Shown: piece by piece, positions 7,443 to 15,504 of the stretch | How positions within the stretch are numbered: position 1 is the stretch's first letter | How the letters are laid out: every line of letters begins with the position of its first letter | Source: Fibrella forsythiae | Lineage (GTDB): Bacteria; Bacteroidota; Bacteroidia; Cytophagales; Spirosomataceae | Length of the DNA: 64,000 bases | NCBI RefSeq assembly: GCF_017353175.1 | Contig: NZ_JAFMYW010000006.1 | Coordinates: 186,001 to 250,000 of the forward strand | Direction: 5' to 3' | Program-made: the position numbers and the translations under genes | The notes under the pieces: model-generated | Databases searched by the model: none | Seen by the model: only the letters and a program-made list of their open reading frames with translations | What the model was told of the DNA's origin: nothing

Positions 7443-8756
7443 TTAGAGGGCCATACCCCACCCTTTTTCGTACTCTCGCTTCCACAGTTGCATGGCTGCT
7501 TTATTATCTTTGATATGGCCGTTTGTGGCGTCACAGTGCAGGGTGCTGCCAGTCCGTTGGGCAATATTGGCCAGATGACATAACAACACACTTTTGTGGC
7601 CTTCCTCGATCGGGGCGGTGAGTTGAGCATTGCCCCGAACGCTGTCAACGAAATTGGCAAAATGGGTCATTTCCAGATCACCGGTTGCGCTAACAGTATT
7701 GTTTGGATCCAGTTTAGTGCCGGGTTTTATCTCTTTGACCAGTTTGTTCTGCGTATCGAAGATCTGGTAGTCGCCGCCGCCTTTGTTCACCAGCGTGCCC
7801 TTGTCGCCATAGATAATGAAGCCCCGGCCACTGCCTTCAACCGGAAACGAATTACAGCTTCGCCCCTCCCAGGAAATCGCCTTTCCGTTCGCGAACTCGA
7901 AAGAGGCCACCTGTGTATCGGGCGTTTGCCAATCATCTTTATAGGCAAATCGCCCACCCGACGAGGTCACTGTCGACGGGAAATCGACGCCCATAAACCA
8001 ACGGCAGCAGTCAAGTTCGTGATTACCGTTGTTGCAGGCTTCGCCGGTACCCCAGTTCCAGAACCAGTGCCAGTTATAGTGTACCAGGTTGTCGCGGTAT
8101 TCCTGCCGGGGAGCGGGCCCCTGCCACAGGTTAAAATCCAGTGTGCCGGGCACAGGTATTTTCTTTCCTATCCCAATGGGCTTGCGGTTGTTAGTGTACC
8201 AGGCTTTGGCAAAATACGGATTACCAATAATGCCTCCCCGTACTTCGTTTACGGCCTCAATCAGCGTTGGGAATGACCGGCGCTGGCTACCCACCTGAAT
8301 TAGTCTGCCATATTTGGCGCGCGCTTCGATCAGCATTTCGCTTTCGTGTGGGTTGTGGCTACACGGCTTCTCAACGTATACGTGTTTGCCGTTAGACACC
8401 CCCATCAATGCCGCTGGCGCATGCCAGTGGTCGGGCGCTGCAATGAGCAGCGCATCGAAATCTTTTCGGGCAACCAACTCGCGGATATCCTTGATAATAG
8501 CCGGTTGCCGACTTACACCCTTCAGCGCATCCAACCCATTTTTAATGGCGTTGTCTTCTACGTCGCATAGGTAAGCTACCTCCACATTCGGCAATTTGGA
8601 GAACGATTTTGCGTGGTATGCGCCCCGGCTATTAACGCCCATAATACCGACAACAACCTTGTTACTGGGCGCATTTTTCCCGTAAACGGGAAAGGTCAAA
8701 ATTGTGGTGCTGGCAGTAGCAACGGCCGACTGTTTAATGAATGTCCGACGATTCAT
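7443..8756 (-). CDS. Tat-exported Gfo/Idh/MocA-family oxidoreductase
   Basis: A 437-residue NAD(P)-dependent oxidoreductase. The N-terminus MNRRTFIKQSAVATAS carries a twin-arginine signal, so the folded enzyme with its nucleotide would be exported. The Rossmann part starts at VVVGIMGVNSRGAYHAKSF, and the family motif VEKPCSHNP (E-K-P) sits near residue 130. The C-terminal half (WHWFWNWGTGEACNNGNHELDCCRW) is typical of the secreted glycoside-oxidising subgroup in Bacteroidota and Planctomycetes. Such enzymes can oxidise sugar C3 for later elimination. The isomerase/epimerase upstream and DUF1080 gene nearby support a role in keto-glycoside metabolism. The substrate is unknown. Confidence 0.88.
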   Translation of the reverse strand: MNRRTFIKQSAVATASTTILTFPVYGKNAPSNKVVVGIMGVNSRGAYHAKSFSKLPNVEVAYLCDVEDNAIKNGLDALKGVSRQPAIIKDIRELVARKDFDALLIAAPDHWHAPAALMGVSNGKHVYVEKPCSHNPHESEMLIEARAKYGRLIQVGSQRRSFPTLIEAVNEVRGGIIGNPYFAKAWYTNNRKPIGIGKKIPVPGTLDFNLWQGPAPRQEYRDNLVHYNWHWFWNWGTGEACNNGNHELDCCRWFMGVDFPSTVTSSGGRFAYKDDWQTPDTQVASFEFANGKAISWEGRSCNSFPVEGSGRGFIIYGDKGTLVNKGGGDYQIFDTQNKLVKEIKPGTKLDPNNTVSATGDLEMTHFANFVDSVRGNAQLTAPIEEGHKSVLLCHLANIAQRTGSTLHCDATNGHIKDNKAAMQLWKREYEKGWGMAL

Positions 8757-8937
8757 CCGTTTGTTTTTGCGTTTATGTGCTTCAGGTCACTGATTTCAAT
8801 GCTACAGAAACGGGCTACGTTACCGAAGTTGAGCCCGGTAGCCAAGGGCATTGTCCGGCAATTTCATAGAGCTTTCAGCTGACATTCCTTACTCATTGTA
8901 CTGGGTACGTTCGTCAGCCATATACACAAGTGGGCAG

Positions 8938-9780
8938 TTATTTCAAGCTCTTCAGATAGGCGATACTTTGCGGAACCTGCACCGATACACTGGGGCTTTC
9001 GTCTTCGATATAATAATGCTTGATACCCGACTTTTGCGCTGCCTTGAGCACCGCTGGCAAATTAATCTGCCCGGTACCCAACGCCACATCGTTCTCCACG
9101 GGTGTTCCGCCCGATAAGTTGCCAACAATGCCCTTACGCAGATCTTTCAGGTGCATAAGCTTGAACCGATCAGGGTACTTCATCAGCAACGCAGCGGGGT
9201 CAGCACCGGGGAAGAATGTCCAGAGGATATCCATCTCGAAGCTGACGTAGTTGGGGTCGGTGTTCTGAATAATGTAATCCATGAGCGTTCCCGCGTCGTG
9301 TTTCTCGAACTCGTAGCCATGATTATGGTAGCAGAACGTGAGGCCATAGTCGTCTTTCAGTTTTTTCCCGAAAGCGTTGAAATCAGTAATTGTCTGCTTG
9401 GCAATGTCGAGCGTAAAAGGGCCTTTATGCGGCACCCAGGCAACCCGTACGTACCTGGCGCCCAGCGTTTTCGCGTTTTGGCCCACCTCATCCAGTTTGT
9501 TCTGTAGATCTGGGTAACCCACGCCAAACGACGAGCACGTCATGTTACGTTCGTCGAGCAGTTTACGAATGTCGGCGGCCGTTTTCCCGAAGAGGTTAGA
9601 AAACTCCATATCGGTAATACCCAACCCTTTTATAGTGTCGAGCGTGGCAGCCATGTTTCTGGCGAAGCTGGCCCGATAGGTATATGACACCATGCCAGGC
9701 GTTTGAGTAAACACCTTTTTCTGAGCCTGAACCGAGCAGATGCTCAGCAACAGGGCAACAATGAGTACGCTGTTTTTCAC
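8938..9780 (-). CDS. Exported sugar isomerase/epimerase-like TIM barrel protein
   Basis: A 280-residue protein with a Sec signal peptide (MKNSVLIVALLLSICSVQAQ). It has the xylose-isomerase-like TIM barrel of AP endonuclease family 2: LGITDMEFSNLFG, FCYHNHGYEFEKHD, VSFEMDILWTFFPGAD, KLMHLKDLRKG and HYYIEDE supply the usual metal-binding E, H, D and E residues. It lies 181 bases upstream of the Gfo/Idh/MocA gene on the same strand. Exported versions next to such oxidoreductases and DUF1080 proteins are candidates for epimerising or cleaving 3-keto-glycosides. That assignment is inferred from context. Confidence 0.85.
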   Translation of the reverse strand: MKNSVLIVALLLSICSVQAQKKVFTQTPGMVSYTYRASFARNMAATLDTIKGLGITDMEFSNLFGKTAADIRKLLDERNMTCSSFGVGYPDLQNKLDEVGQNAKTLGARYVRVAWVPHKGPFTLDIAKQTITDFNAFGKKLKDDYGLTFCYHNHGYEFEKHDAGTLMDYIIQNTDPNYVSFEMDILWTFFPGADPAALLMKYPDRFKLMHLKDLRKGIVGNLSGGTPVENDVALGTGQINLPAVLKAAQKSGIKHYYIEDESPSVSVQVPQSIAYLKSLK

Positions 9781-10027
9781 GTATGATGGTTGATTGAGAT
9801 TCGTTAACCATTGCTTTCAATTACTTAAAGCAGTAACGTACCTGACTGTACTCAACGGGGGGCGTTTTCGGTGCGTGAAGCCCGGCAACGACGTATTGCG
9901 GAGCTGTATCGCTGACCGGCCCCTGAACACGCGGCTCAATAAAGTTCGCTCACTTTGCACCTGCTGGCGTAGTTCTTGTAGACGCTCTGGTAAATGCTTT
10001 TATCGGTCTGACTTTTACATTTATCGC

Positions 10028-10477
10028 ATGGAACAGGTTTTCCAGATTATACAGTCCTACTTTAATTTTCGAGCTGCTGTTTTACGATCAATGGCCTTCG
10101 ACTCCATGTCGAAAGCTGATTTTGCCAGACTTACCGGGCTCGACGGAAACTCAAAATATCGTCGTGAATTAAATCCAGACTTGTGGAAACCCACAGAAAT
10201 TTACGCCTTTGCCATCCAGGTGGGGCTGTGGGATGGCGGGGCCAAACGCCTGGATTCACTGGCCGATCTCATTGAACATCTGCCTGAATTTGAGCGAAAA
10301 ATCATTCTGAAAGCAGGCTTACTCACCAAAGACAAATTGCAGATACGCCGTCAGGACTCTAATTCATGGTTGCCTCAGGAACTGGAAAAACTCGCTGCCT
10401 GGCATCGGCAGAACGCAATTCACGTGTCACGGACTTTCGCAACCGGCAGCGCAAAAACGACCAAGCGACAGCTCTAA
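10028..10477 (+). CDS. Hypothetical protein, possible small DNA-binding regulator
   Basis: A 149-residue cytoplasmic protein of no family I recognise. Residues 17-60 (SMAFDSMSKADFARLTGLDG, then RRELNPDLWKPTEIYAFAIQVGL) could form a helix-turn-helix of the type that samples DNA. The remainder is charged and helical with a basic tail (SAKTTKRQL). I chose the ATG at 10028; the open frame reaches back to 9794, but the extension is Cys/Arg-rich and unlike a protein. It sits alone on the + strand inside a - strand metabolic cluster, divergent from the isomerase gene and ending 23 bases from the convergent FG-GAP gene. It could regulate the cluster, but this is speculative. Confidence 0.55.
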   Translation: MEQVFQIIQSYFNFRAAVLRSMAFDSMSKADFARLTGLDGNSKYRRELNPDLWKPTEIYAFAIQVGLWDGGAKRLDSLADLIEHLPEFERKIILKAGLLTKDKLQIRRQDSNSWLPQELEKLAAWHRQNAIHVSRTFATGSAKTTKRQL

Positions 10478-10500
10478 ACAACTCACTGATATACAGTCAA

Positions 10501-11772
10501 TTAGTTTCGCTTTAACTTATTTTCAAATACGAATACGCCATTCTTATTGGCAATGACGATGTCAGTTTTTCCGTCGCCATTCATGTCGTGCACCGTGATG
10601 TTGAGGCCAGCGCCGGAGTCATTGTCAATGATGTGTTCCGCATAATACGGTTCTTTACCAGGCGTGAAGCCGAACCACATCAATATACCGGGGTCGCTAT
10701 CGCCGGGGTCGCGGCCGTGGTGAGCCAGAAAGCGTTTGCCGGTGATGTACTCCTTACGTCCATCGCCGTTCAGATCAGCCATGATAGATGAATGGGTCTG
10801 GGCCGTTGTGTTGCTCATCAGGTGCGTCCTGAAATTTATTTTACCAGCCTCATCGTTAATCTGTTCATGCCACCAAACACCAAGGGCATGAGCAGACGCA
10901 CTGACCACATCGTTCTTTCCGTCGCCGTTCACATCCAGAACCTGCATGTGTGAGCAGGGTTCGCCCAGATTGGCGGGGTGGAACACCCAGGTGCCGGATT
11001 TTTTATCGGTTGTTCCTTCAAACCACCCATCCCGAATCACCACGTCGTTCAGGCCATCTCTGTTGATGTCGCCGTAGCCGATGCCGTGCGAGAAAATTTC
11101 AGTTCCAGGTACGTTCTCTTTAGTCAATGCAAATCGCTGCCAGACAGTATCACCCGGTTTTACGGGAGCTTTCAGCCAGATAATCTGCTTCTTCGCCTTA
11201 TCAGCACACAGGATATCGAGGCGGCCATCGCCGTCGATATCGATAAAACCGGGTGATTCATTGGCAATGCCCACCGAATCGGCGATGATGTGCCTGGCCC
11301 AGGTGCCTGGCTTATTTTTCGGGTTTTCGAACCAGAAAGCGGGTTTTCCGGGGAAATCAATGATAACAACATCATCCCAGCCGTCCAGATTCACGTCCAT
11401 TCCCAGGTTCAGGAATGAGTCGCTGTATTCTTTTCGCGGGTCGAATACCCGCGAAGGAGCCATTTCGTGGCGAGTCCAGTTGGGGGCTTCAAACCAGACA
11501 TACCCAGCTACAATATCCGGTCGGCCATCTTTATTCAGATCAGCAACGGCAACGCCCTCCGACAGGAAATCGCGGGTAATGGTCGTCTTCTTGAAGTCGG
11601 TCGATGGAGCAACCGCTTTCACCGGGGCCATTACGTTCCCTCCCGCGTTTGCGGCCTGCTGCTGCCGCACATCAAACAGCGCTTTGGTTTGACCAGATGC
11701 CGTTGTCAGCAAACAGCTAACCAGCAGGCTACTCATCAGGCCTCGGCTAATGGTGTTGAATCGTTTAATCAT
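10501..11772 (-). CDS. Secreted FG-GAP/VCBS repeat protein
   Basis: A 423-residue exported protein (signal peptide ending near LLTTASGQ) built of beta-propeller FG-GAP/VCBS repeats. Calcium-type loops recur: DLNKDGRPDIV, DVNLDGWDDVV, DIDGDGRLDIL, DINRDGLNDVV, DVNGDGKNDVV, DLNGDGRKEYI and DMNGDGKTDIV. The sequence between repeats (VWFEAPNWTRHEMAP, FWFENPKNKPGTWARHII) is typical of the group found beside PVC-type dehydrogenases in sugar-oxidation clusters. It starts 25 bases after the stop of the cupredoxin-dehydrogenase gene and is probably co-transcribed with it. Molecular role unknown; a carbohydrate-binding or scaffold function is plausible. Confidence 0.85.
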   Translation of the reverse strand: MIKRFNTISRGLMSSLLVSCLLTTASGQTKALFDVRQQQAANAGGNVMAPVKAVAPSTDFKKTTITRDFLSEGVAVADLNKDGRPDIVAGYVWFEAPNWTRHEMAPSRVFDPRKEYSDSFLNLGMDVNLDGWDDVVIIDFPGKPAFWFENPKNKPGTWARHIIADSVGIANESPGFIDIDGDGRLDILCADKAKKQIIWLKAPVKPGDTVWQRFALTKENVPGTEIFSHGIGYGDINRDGLNDVVIRDGWFEGTTDKKSGTWVFHPANLGEPCSHMQVLDVNGDGKNDVVSASAHALGVWWHEQINDEAGKINFRTHLMSNTTAQTHSSIMADLNGDGRKEYITGKRFLAHHGRDPGDSDPGILMWFGFTPGKEPYYAEHIIDNDSGAGLNITVHDMNGDGKTDIVIANKNGVFVFENKLKRN

Positions 11773-11796
11773 GATACCTCTGTTTCAACTAACTCG

Positions 11797-14667
11797 TTAC
11801 TCGTTAAGTACTTTGGCAATCAGCGATTGAATCGCATGGTTTTCGTGCGAATGTGTCTGTTTGCCCACCTGATCGTTCAGGTCTTTCAGCAGTTTCTTCG
11901 CATCATCGGTACCGATGGCGGCAATTCGTTGAATGGTATAGGTCAACTGTTTCGGCATCGCTGATTTTTGAGCCATCTCAAGCGCCCGTTTCATGTCGAT
12001 GGCCGCCAGTGGTTCAGATGCGTACCACACCATCAGCGGCAGGTTGTGATCCTCTTTATCCTGCGTTTTCTGCACGAGCGCCTCCATTACGTCCCATCGC
12101 TGCGCCGGCTGCAACCGCAACATGGCCGAGGTCAGGTACAGCCGCACCAGCGCCGACGTATCGCCCTGCGCCAGCGTGGCAAACCGCTTCAGGGTTTCGG
12201 GGGATACACGCTTATTCTCGGCCAGCAGTTGAATAGCCCAGCTTCTGACATACTCGTTTTCAGAAGCCAGCAAATCGACCATCTCATTCTCGGTGAGCCC
12301 CTTCGTTACATGTAGTGCCCATAACGCGCGCAGCTTCCGGGTGGCATCAGGGTTTTTAGCCAGGATCTCTTTCAGGGCTTTATGTACTTTTTTGTTTGGG
12401 CCTCGCTCCTGCAAAATCGTCCGGGCCTGCCGCACGTACCAGTCGTTGGGGTTCAATTGATAGTTCACCAGTTCCATGTCCGACGCTTTGGTCAGATCGA
12501 CCTTTACCCTGGTGTCATTTTTATGGGTAATCTTGAAAATTCGGCCCATCGTTTTGTTGTGCACATCCGGGTTTGGGCTGTGGCACTGGTTTTTATCGTA
12601 CCAGTCGATAGCCCAAACCGAACCGCTGGGGTCATATTTCATATTCAGCCACTGCGACCAGGAGTCGTTCATGGTCAGAAAATCGGGCTTATGCGTAACC
12701 AGATAGCCCGAGCCCGCCCGTACGGGGTGGTCCTGATTCAGTTTAGCGCCATTGATGTTGTTCATGAACACATCGTTTCGGTACTCTTTCGGCCAGCTGT
12801 TGCCGCCCAGGTAGATCATAGCCCCGGAATGGGCATGGCCGCCACCTGCCGAGGCCGACCGGAAGTTGCCGGCATGAGGCCCCCGTTCGCCTACCCAATG
12901 TACATGGTCGGCATGGGTTTTTATGTCGTCGTAGGTATACGGGTTAAAATGTTTCCCGGCCTGCCTGAAATAGCGCCCGCCCTGTATCATGTTGTACATA
13001 TGCGGAATGACGCAGGCCGTTACAAACGCGTGACCAACGTCGTTGAAGTCGAGTCCCCAGGGGTTGCTGGTGCCTTCGGCGAAGAGTTCGAACTGGTGCG
13101 TGGTAGGGTGAAAACGCCAGACACCAGCGTTGAGCTTTGTCCGTTCAGCATCAGGAGCACCCGGTTTGCCGACGTTGGAATGGGTGAAGACCCCGTGGGT
13201 ACCATACAGCCAGCCATCGGGCCCCCAGCGCAGGCTGTTTAATACTTCGTGGGTATCATCAGTTCCCCAACCGTCGAGCATTTTCTGGGGCGGACCAGTT
13301 GGTTTATCGGTTTTAAAATCGGCAGGAATAAACAGCAAATAGGGTGCCGCGCCAAGCCACACACCGCCCATGCCCACTTCGATACCACTAACCAGGTTTA
13401 ACCCTTCGGCGAAGACCTTCCGGCTGTCGAGTGTACCATCGCCGTTGGTGTCTTCGAGAATAAGAATGCGGTCTCGCCCCTGCCCTTCCGGAGCGGGCAC
13501 CGGATAGGTGTGCCCTTCAACAACCCAAAGCCTGCCTCGGGGGTCGATTGTGAAGCAAATTGGTTTAACCACGTCGGGTTCAGCGGCCCCCAGTGTAATG
13601 CTAAAGCCAGTGGGCAGCGTCATGACGTTGGCGGCTTCAGGCCCTGAAAGCCCCGCATGCAGCACCGGGTCGAGCGGGGGAAGAATAATGATATCCTTCT
13701 GTTTCAACTCATTGGGGAACGTTGGTCGCGTAGGATAAAACAGAAACTCATCGAAATTGATGTGCGCCATTTTATCATTTGCGATATAAGGAATCTGCGA
13801 GATGCCTGTTTCGTTGTCAATGATCCGAATGAAGATCTCCTGATTCAGGTAAGGCTGAAGATCAACCACAACCGGCTGAAGCGTGGCACGCCCCTGCCCT
13901 GTACTGTGAAAAATAACGGTACCGGTACTCACCTGTACCAGTTCGACGCGGGTATCCTGCAAGGCTCCACCCGACACCCGGAAGGCAGCAAACGGCTGGG
14001 TTACCGGAAACGGAACAGACGTTAGGGTGCCTGTCTGTTTATAGTTGATAGTGCCACCGCTACTCAGGAAATACCTGCCCTCGAAACCGATGTGCATGTC
14101 TTTGTCGTGAACCGGCGACGGATCCTGATCGATGATCGGGTTGGTGAAAGCGTCGCCGGTAGCGGTCCAGTCGGCCAACGTACCTGACTCAACATTCAGG
14201 TTCAGCGGTCTGCCGTTCTTTACAGGTACGTTGCCGGCCACTGTTGCGGTAGTCAGGGCACCTTCAACTACCTCAAACGTGCCAACCATACCAGCGGCGC
14301 GGTGTCCCGGTACGGTGCAGTAATACGTATCGCTTTTATCGGCGGTAAACGTAATACTGGTGCTGGCTCCTTTCTCCTGAATAGTCTTGCTCTTGATGCC
14401 GAGCTTTTCAAGCGCGATATCATGCGTCATCAACTCGGTATCGGTGATGGTTATACGTACCCGGTCGCCCTTATTGGCCTTTAGCGTAGGGTTACGGGAG
14501 CCGTCTTTAGCAAAATACCCCAGCATAGAGGCTTCCAGTGCATACTCGCGATCGACCTTTTCTGTGTTTTGCACAGGCTTTGGCTGAGCGGGTTGCGCTA
14601 TACTGTGCAAACTGACAAGCAGGAAAGGAAGGTAGAGGCATAGCGCAAATAAACAGACTTTGTTCAT
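11797..14667 (-). CDS. Cupredoxin-PVC-type dehydrogenase-HEAT fusion protein
   Basis: A 956-residue exported protein. After the signal peptide a plastocyanin/azurin-like domain (about 45-135) shows type-1 copper ligands H82, C117, H122 and M127 (YYCTVPGHRAAGM). A beta-sandwich region follows (about 150-320). Residues 340-740 form the PVC-type membrane-bound dehydrogenase propeller: VMTLPTGFSITLGAAEPDVV, DRILILEDTNGDGTLD and HAFVTACVIPHMYNMIQGG. Residues 770-950 contain HEAT-like helical repeats. No CxxCH heme motif is present, unlike many relatives, so the copper domain may be the electron acceptor. It starts 15 bases after the DUF1080 stop. Substrate unknown; sugar or sugar-alcohol oxidation is likely. 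Confidence 0.85.
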   Translation of the reverse strand: MNKVCLFALCLYLPFLLVSLHSIAQPAQPKPVQNTEKVDREYALEASMLGYFAKDGSRNPTLKANKGDRVRITITDTELMTHDIALEKLGIKSKTIQEKGASTSITFTADKSDTYYCTVPGHRAAGMVGTFEVVEGALTTATVAGNVPVKNGRPLNLNVESGTLADWTATGDAFTNPIIDQDPSPVHDKDMHIGFEGRYFLSSGGTINYKQTGTLTSVPFPVTQPFAAFRVSGGALQDTRVELVQVSTGTVIFHSTGQGRATLQPVVVDLQPYLNQEIFIRIIDNETGISQIPYIANDKMAHINFDEFLFYPTRPTFPNELKQKDIIILPPLDPVLHAGLSGPEAANVMTLPTGFSITLGAAEPDVVKPICFTIDPRGRLWVVEGHTYPVPAPEGQGRDRILILEDTNGDGTLDSRKVFAEGLNLVSGIEVGMGGVWLGAAPYLLFIPADFKTDKPTGPPQKMLDGWGTDDTHEVLNSLRWGPDGWLYGTHGVFTHSNVGKPGAPDAERTKLNAGVWRFHPTTHQFELFAEGTSNPWGLDFNDVGHAFVTACVIPHMYNMIQGGRYFRQAGKHFNPYTYDDIKTHADHVHWVGERGPHAGNFRSASAGGGHAHSGAMIYLGGNSWPKEYRNDVFMNNINGAKLNQDHPVRAGSGYLVTHKPDFLTMNDSWSQWLNMKYDPSGSVWAIDWYDKNQCHSPNPDVHNKTMGRIFKITHKNDTRVKVDLTKASDMELVNYQLNPNDWYVRQARTILQERGPNKKVHKALKEILAKNPDATRKLRALWALHVTKGLTENEMVDLLASENEYVRSWAIQLLAENKRVSPETLKRFATLAQGDTSALVRLYLTSAMLRLQPAQRWDVMEALVQKTQDKEDHNLPLMVWYASEPLAAIDMKRALEMAQKSAMPKQLTYTIQRIAAIGTDDAKKLLKDLNDQVGKQTHSHENHAIQSLIAKVLNE

Positions 14668-14681
14668 GGCAATAAGTCGTA

Positions 14682-15371
14682 TTAAAGTTCAGTAATGACC
14701 AGGTCCCGGAACTCGACCTGAGCGACGCCGCCGCTGTGGATTTGCACGGCAATGACACCCTTCCGGGGAATTTTGCCCTCTTTTTCTGTGTAATCGCAGG
14801 TTTTTACGCCATTGATATACAGTTCATGGTGGTTTCCTTTGCAACGGATGATGTAGCTGTTCCAGCCGGTTTCGTTCAGCAGGTGTTTGAGCGTCCGAAG
14901 ATCACCGCCGACCAGCTTTCCCCGTCGGTGTTCGTCATACAGATCACCCCAATAGCCGGTACCTATGTCGGCCTGATAGCCAATGATCTTATTTCCCTCC
15001 ACTACGGACCGGTACTGGATACCGCTGTTTATCATGCCCGTTGCCGGGTCGCCGTGTAGCCGGAACAGGCAGCGAAATTCAAAATCTTCGTATGCTTTCA
15101 GCGTATGTAGGTACGTATTCTCCGGTATTTTGTGCACCCCGTCGCCACTTCTGATCAGGCTATCGGCCACCGACCACAGGCTCGTGTGGGCAGGATCTAC
15201 CGTCTTCCAGCCCGTCAGGGTTTTACCATCAAATAACGACACGGTTTTCCCTGGTGACTGAGCTAAAACAGGTACGTTACCAAGCGTCGGGATACCAATC
15301 AGCAGCGCCACAATCAGCCTGATTATTTCCCGATTCGACCAGTATCGCAATTGATTCCAGCTGGCTTTCAT
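14682..15371 (-). CDS. Exported DUF1080 protein (3-keto-disaccharide hydrolase family)
   Basis: A 229-residue protein with a concanavalin-like beta-sandwich of the DUF1080 family: VSLFDGKTLTGWKTVDP, EFRCLFRLHG, MINSGIQYRS, NSYIIRCKGNHHELYINGV and GVIAVQIHSGG. Members hydrolyse 3-keto-glycosides made by oxidoreductases. I placed the start at the ATG whose first base is 15371, since it opens a plausible signal peptide (hydrophobic core IIRLIVALLIGIPTLG); the longer frame to 15434 adds a non-signal leader. First gene of a - strand run ending with the FG-GAP protein, divergent from the ThuA fusion gene, so a shared promoter region lies at 15372-15504. Confidence 0.87.
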   Translation of the reverse strand: MKASWNQLRYWSNREIIRLIVALLIGIPTLGNVPVLAQSPGKTVSLFDGKTLTGWKTVDPAHTSLWSVADSLIRSGDGVHKIPENTYLHTLKAYEDFEFRCLFRLHGDPATGMINSGIQYRSVVEGNKIIGYQADIGTGYWGDLYDEHRRGKLVGGDLRTLKHLLNETGWNSYIIRCKGNHHELYINGVKTCDYTEKEGKIPRKGVIAVQIHSGGVAQVEFRDLVITEL

Positions 15372-15504
15372 GTTTTTATTGGAATAGTTATACACAAAAG
15401 CAATTGGCAATGGCCATACTACTGATGTAGGCAATAGGTAACCACAGGCTGACGCAGGCTTATGTACCCGGTACCATATGCACCTTCAGTTCACTGCCTA
15501 AACC

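Noticed and set aside
9794-10027. N-terminal extension of the hypothetical gene at 10028
   Set aside because: The extra 78 residues are rich in Cys and Arg without structure and cover the presumed promoter; the ATG at 10028 is more plausible.
13020-13242. Open frames on the + strand inside the cupredoxin-dehydrogenase gene
   Set aside because: They mirror codon bias of the real - strand gene and show no protein features.
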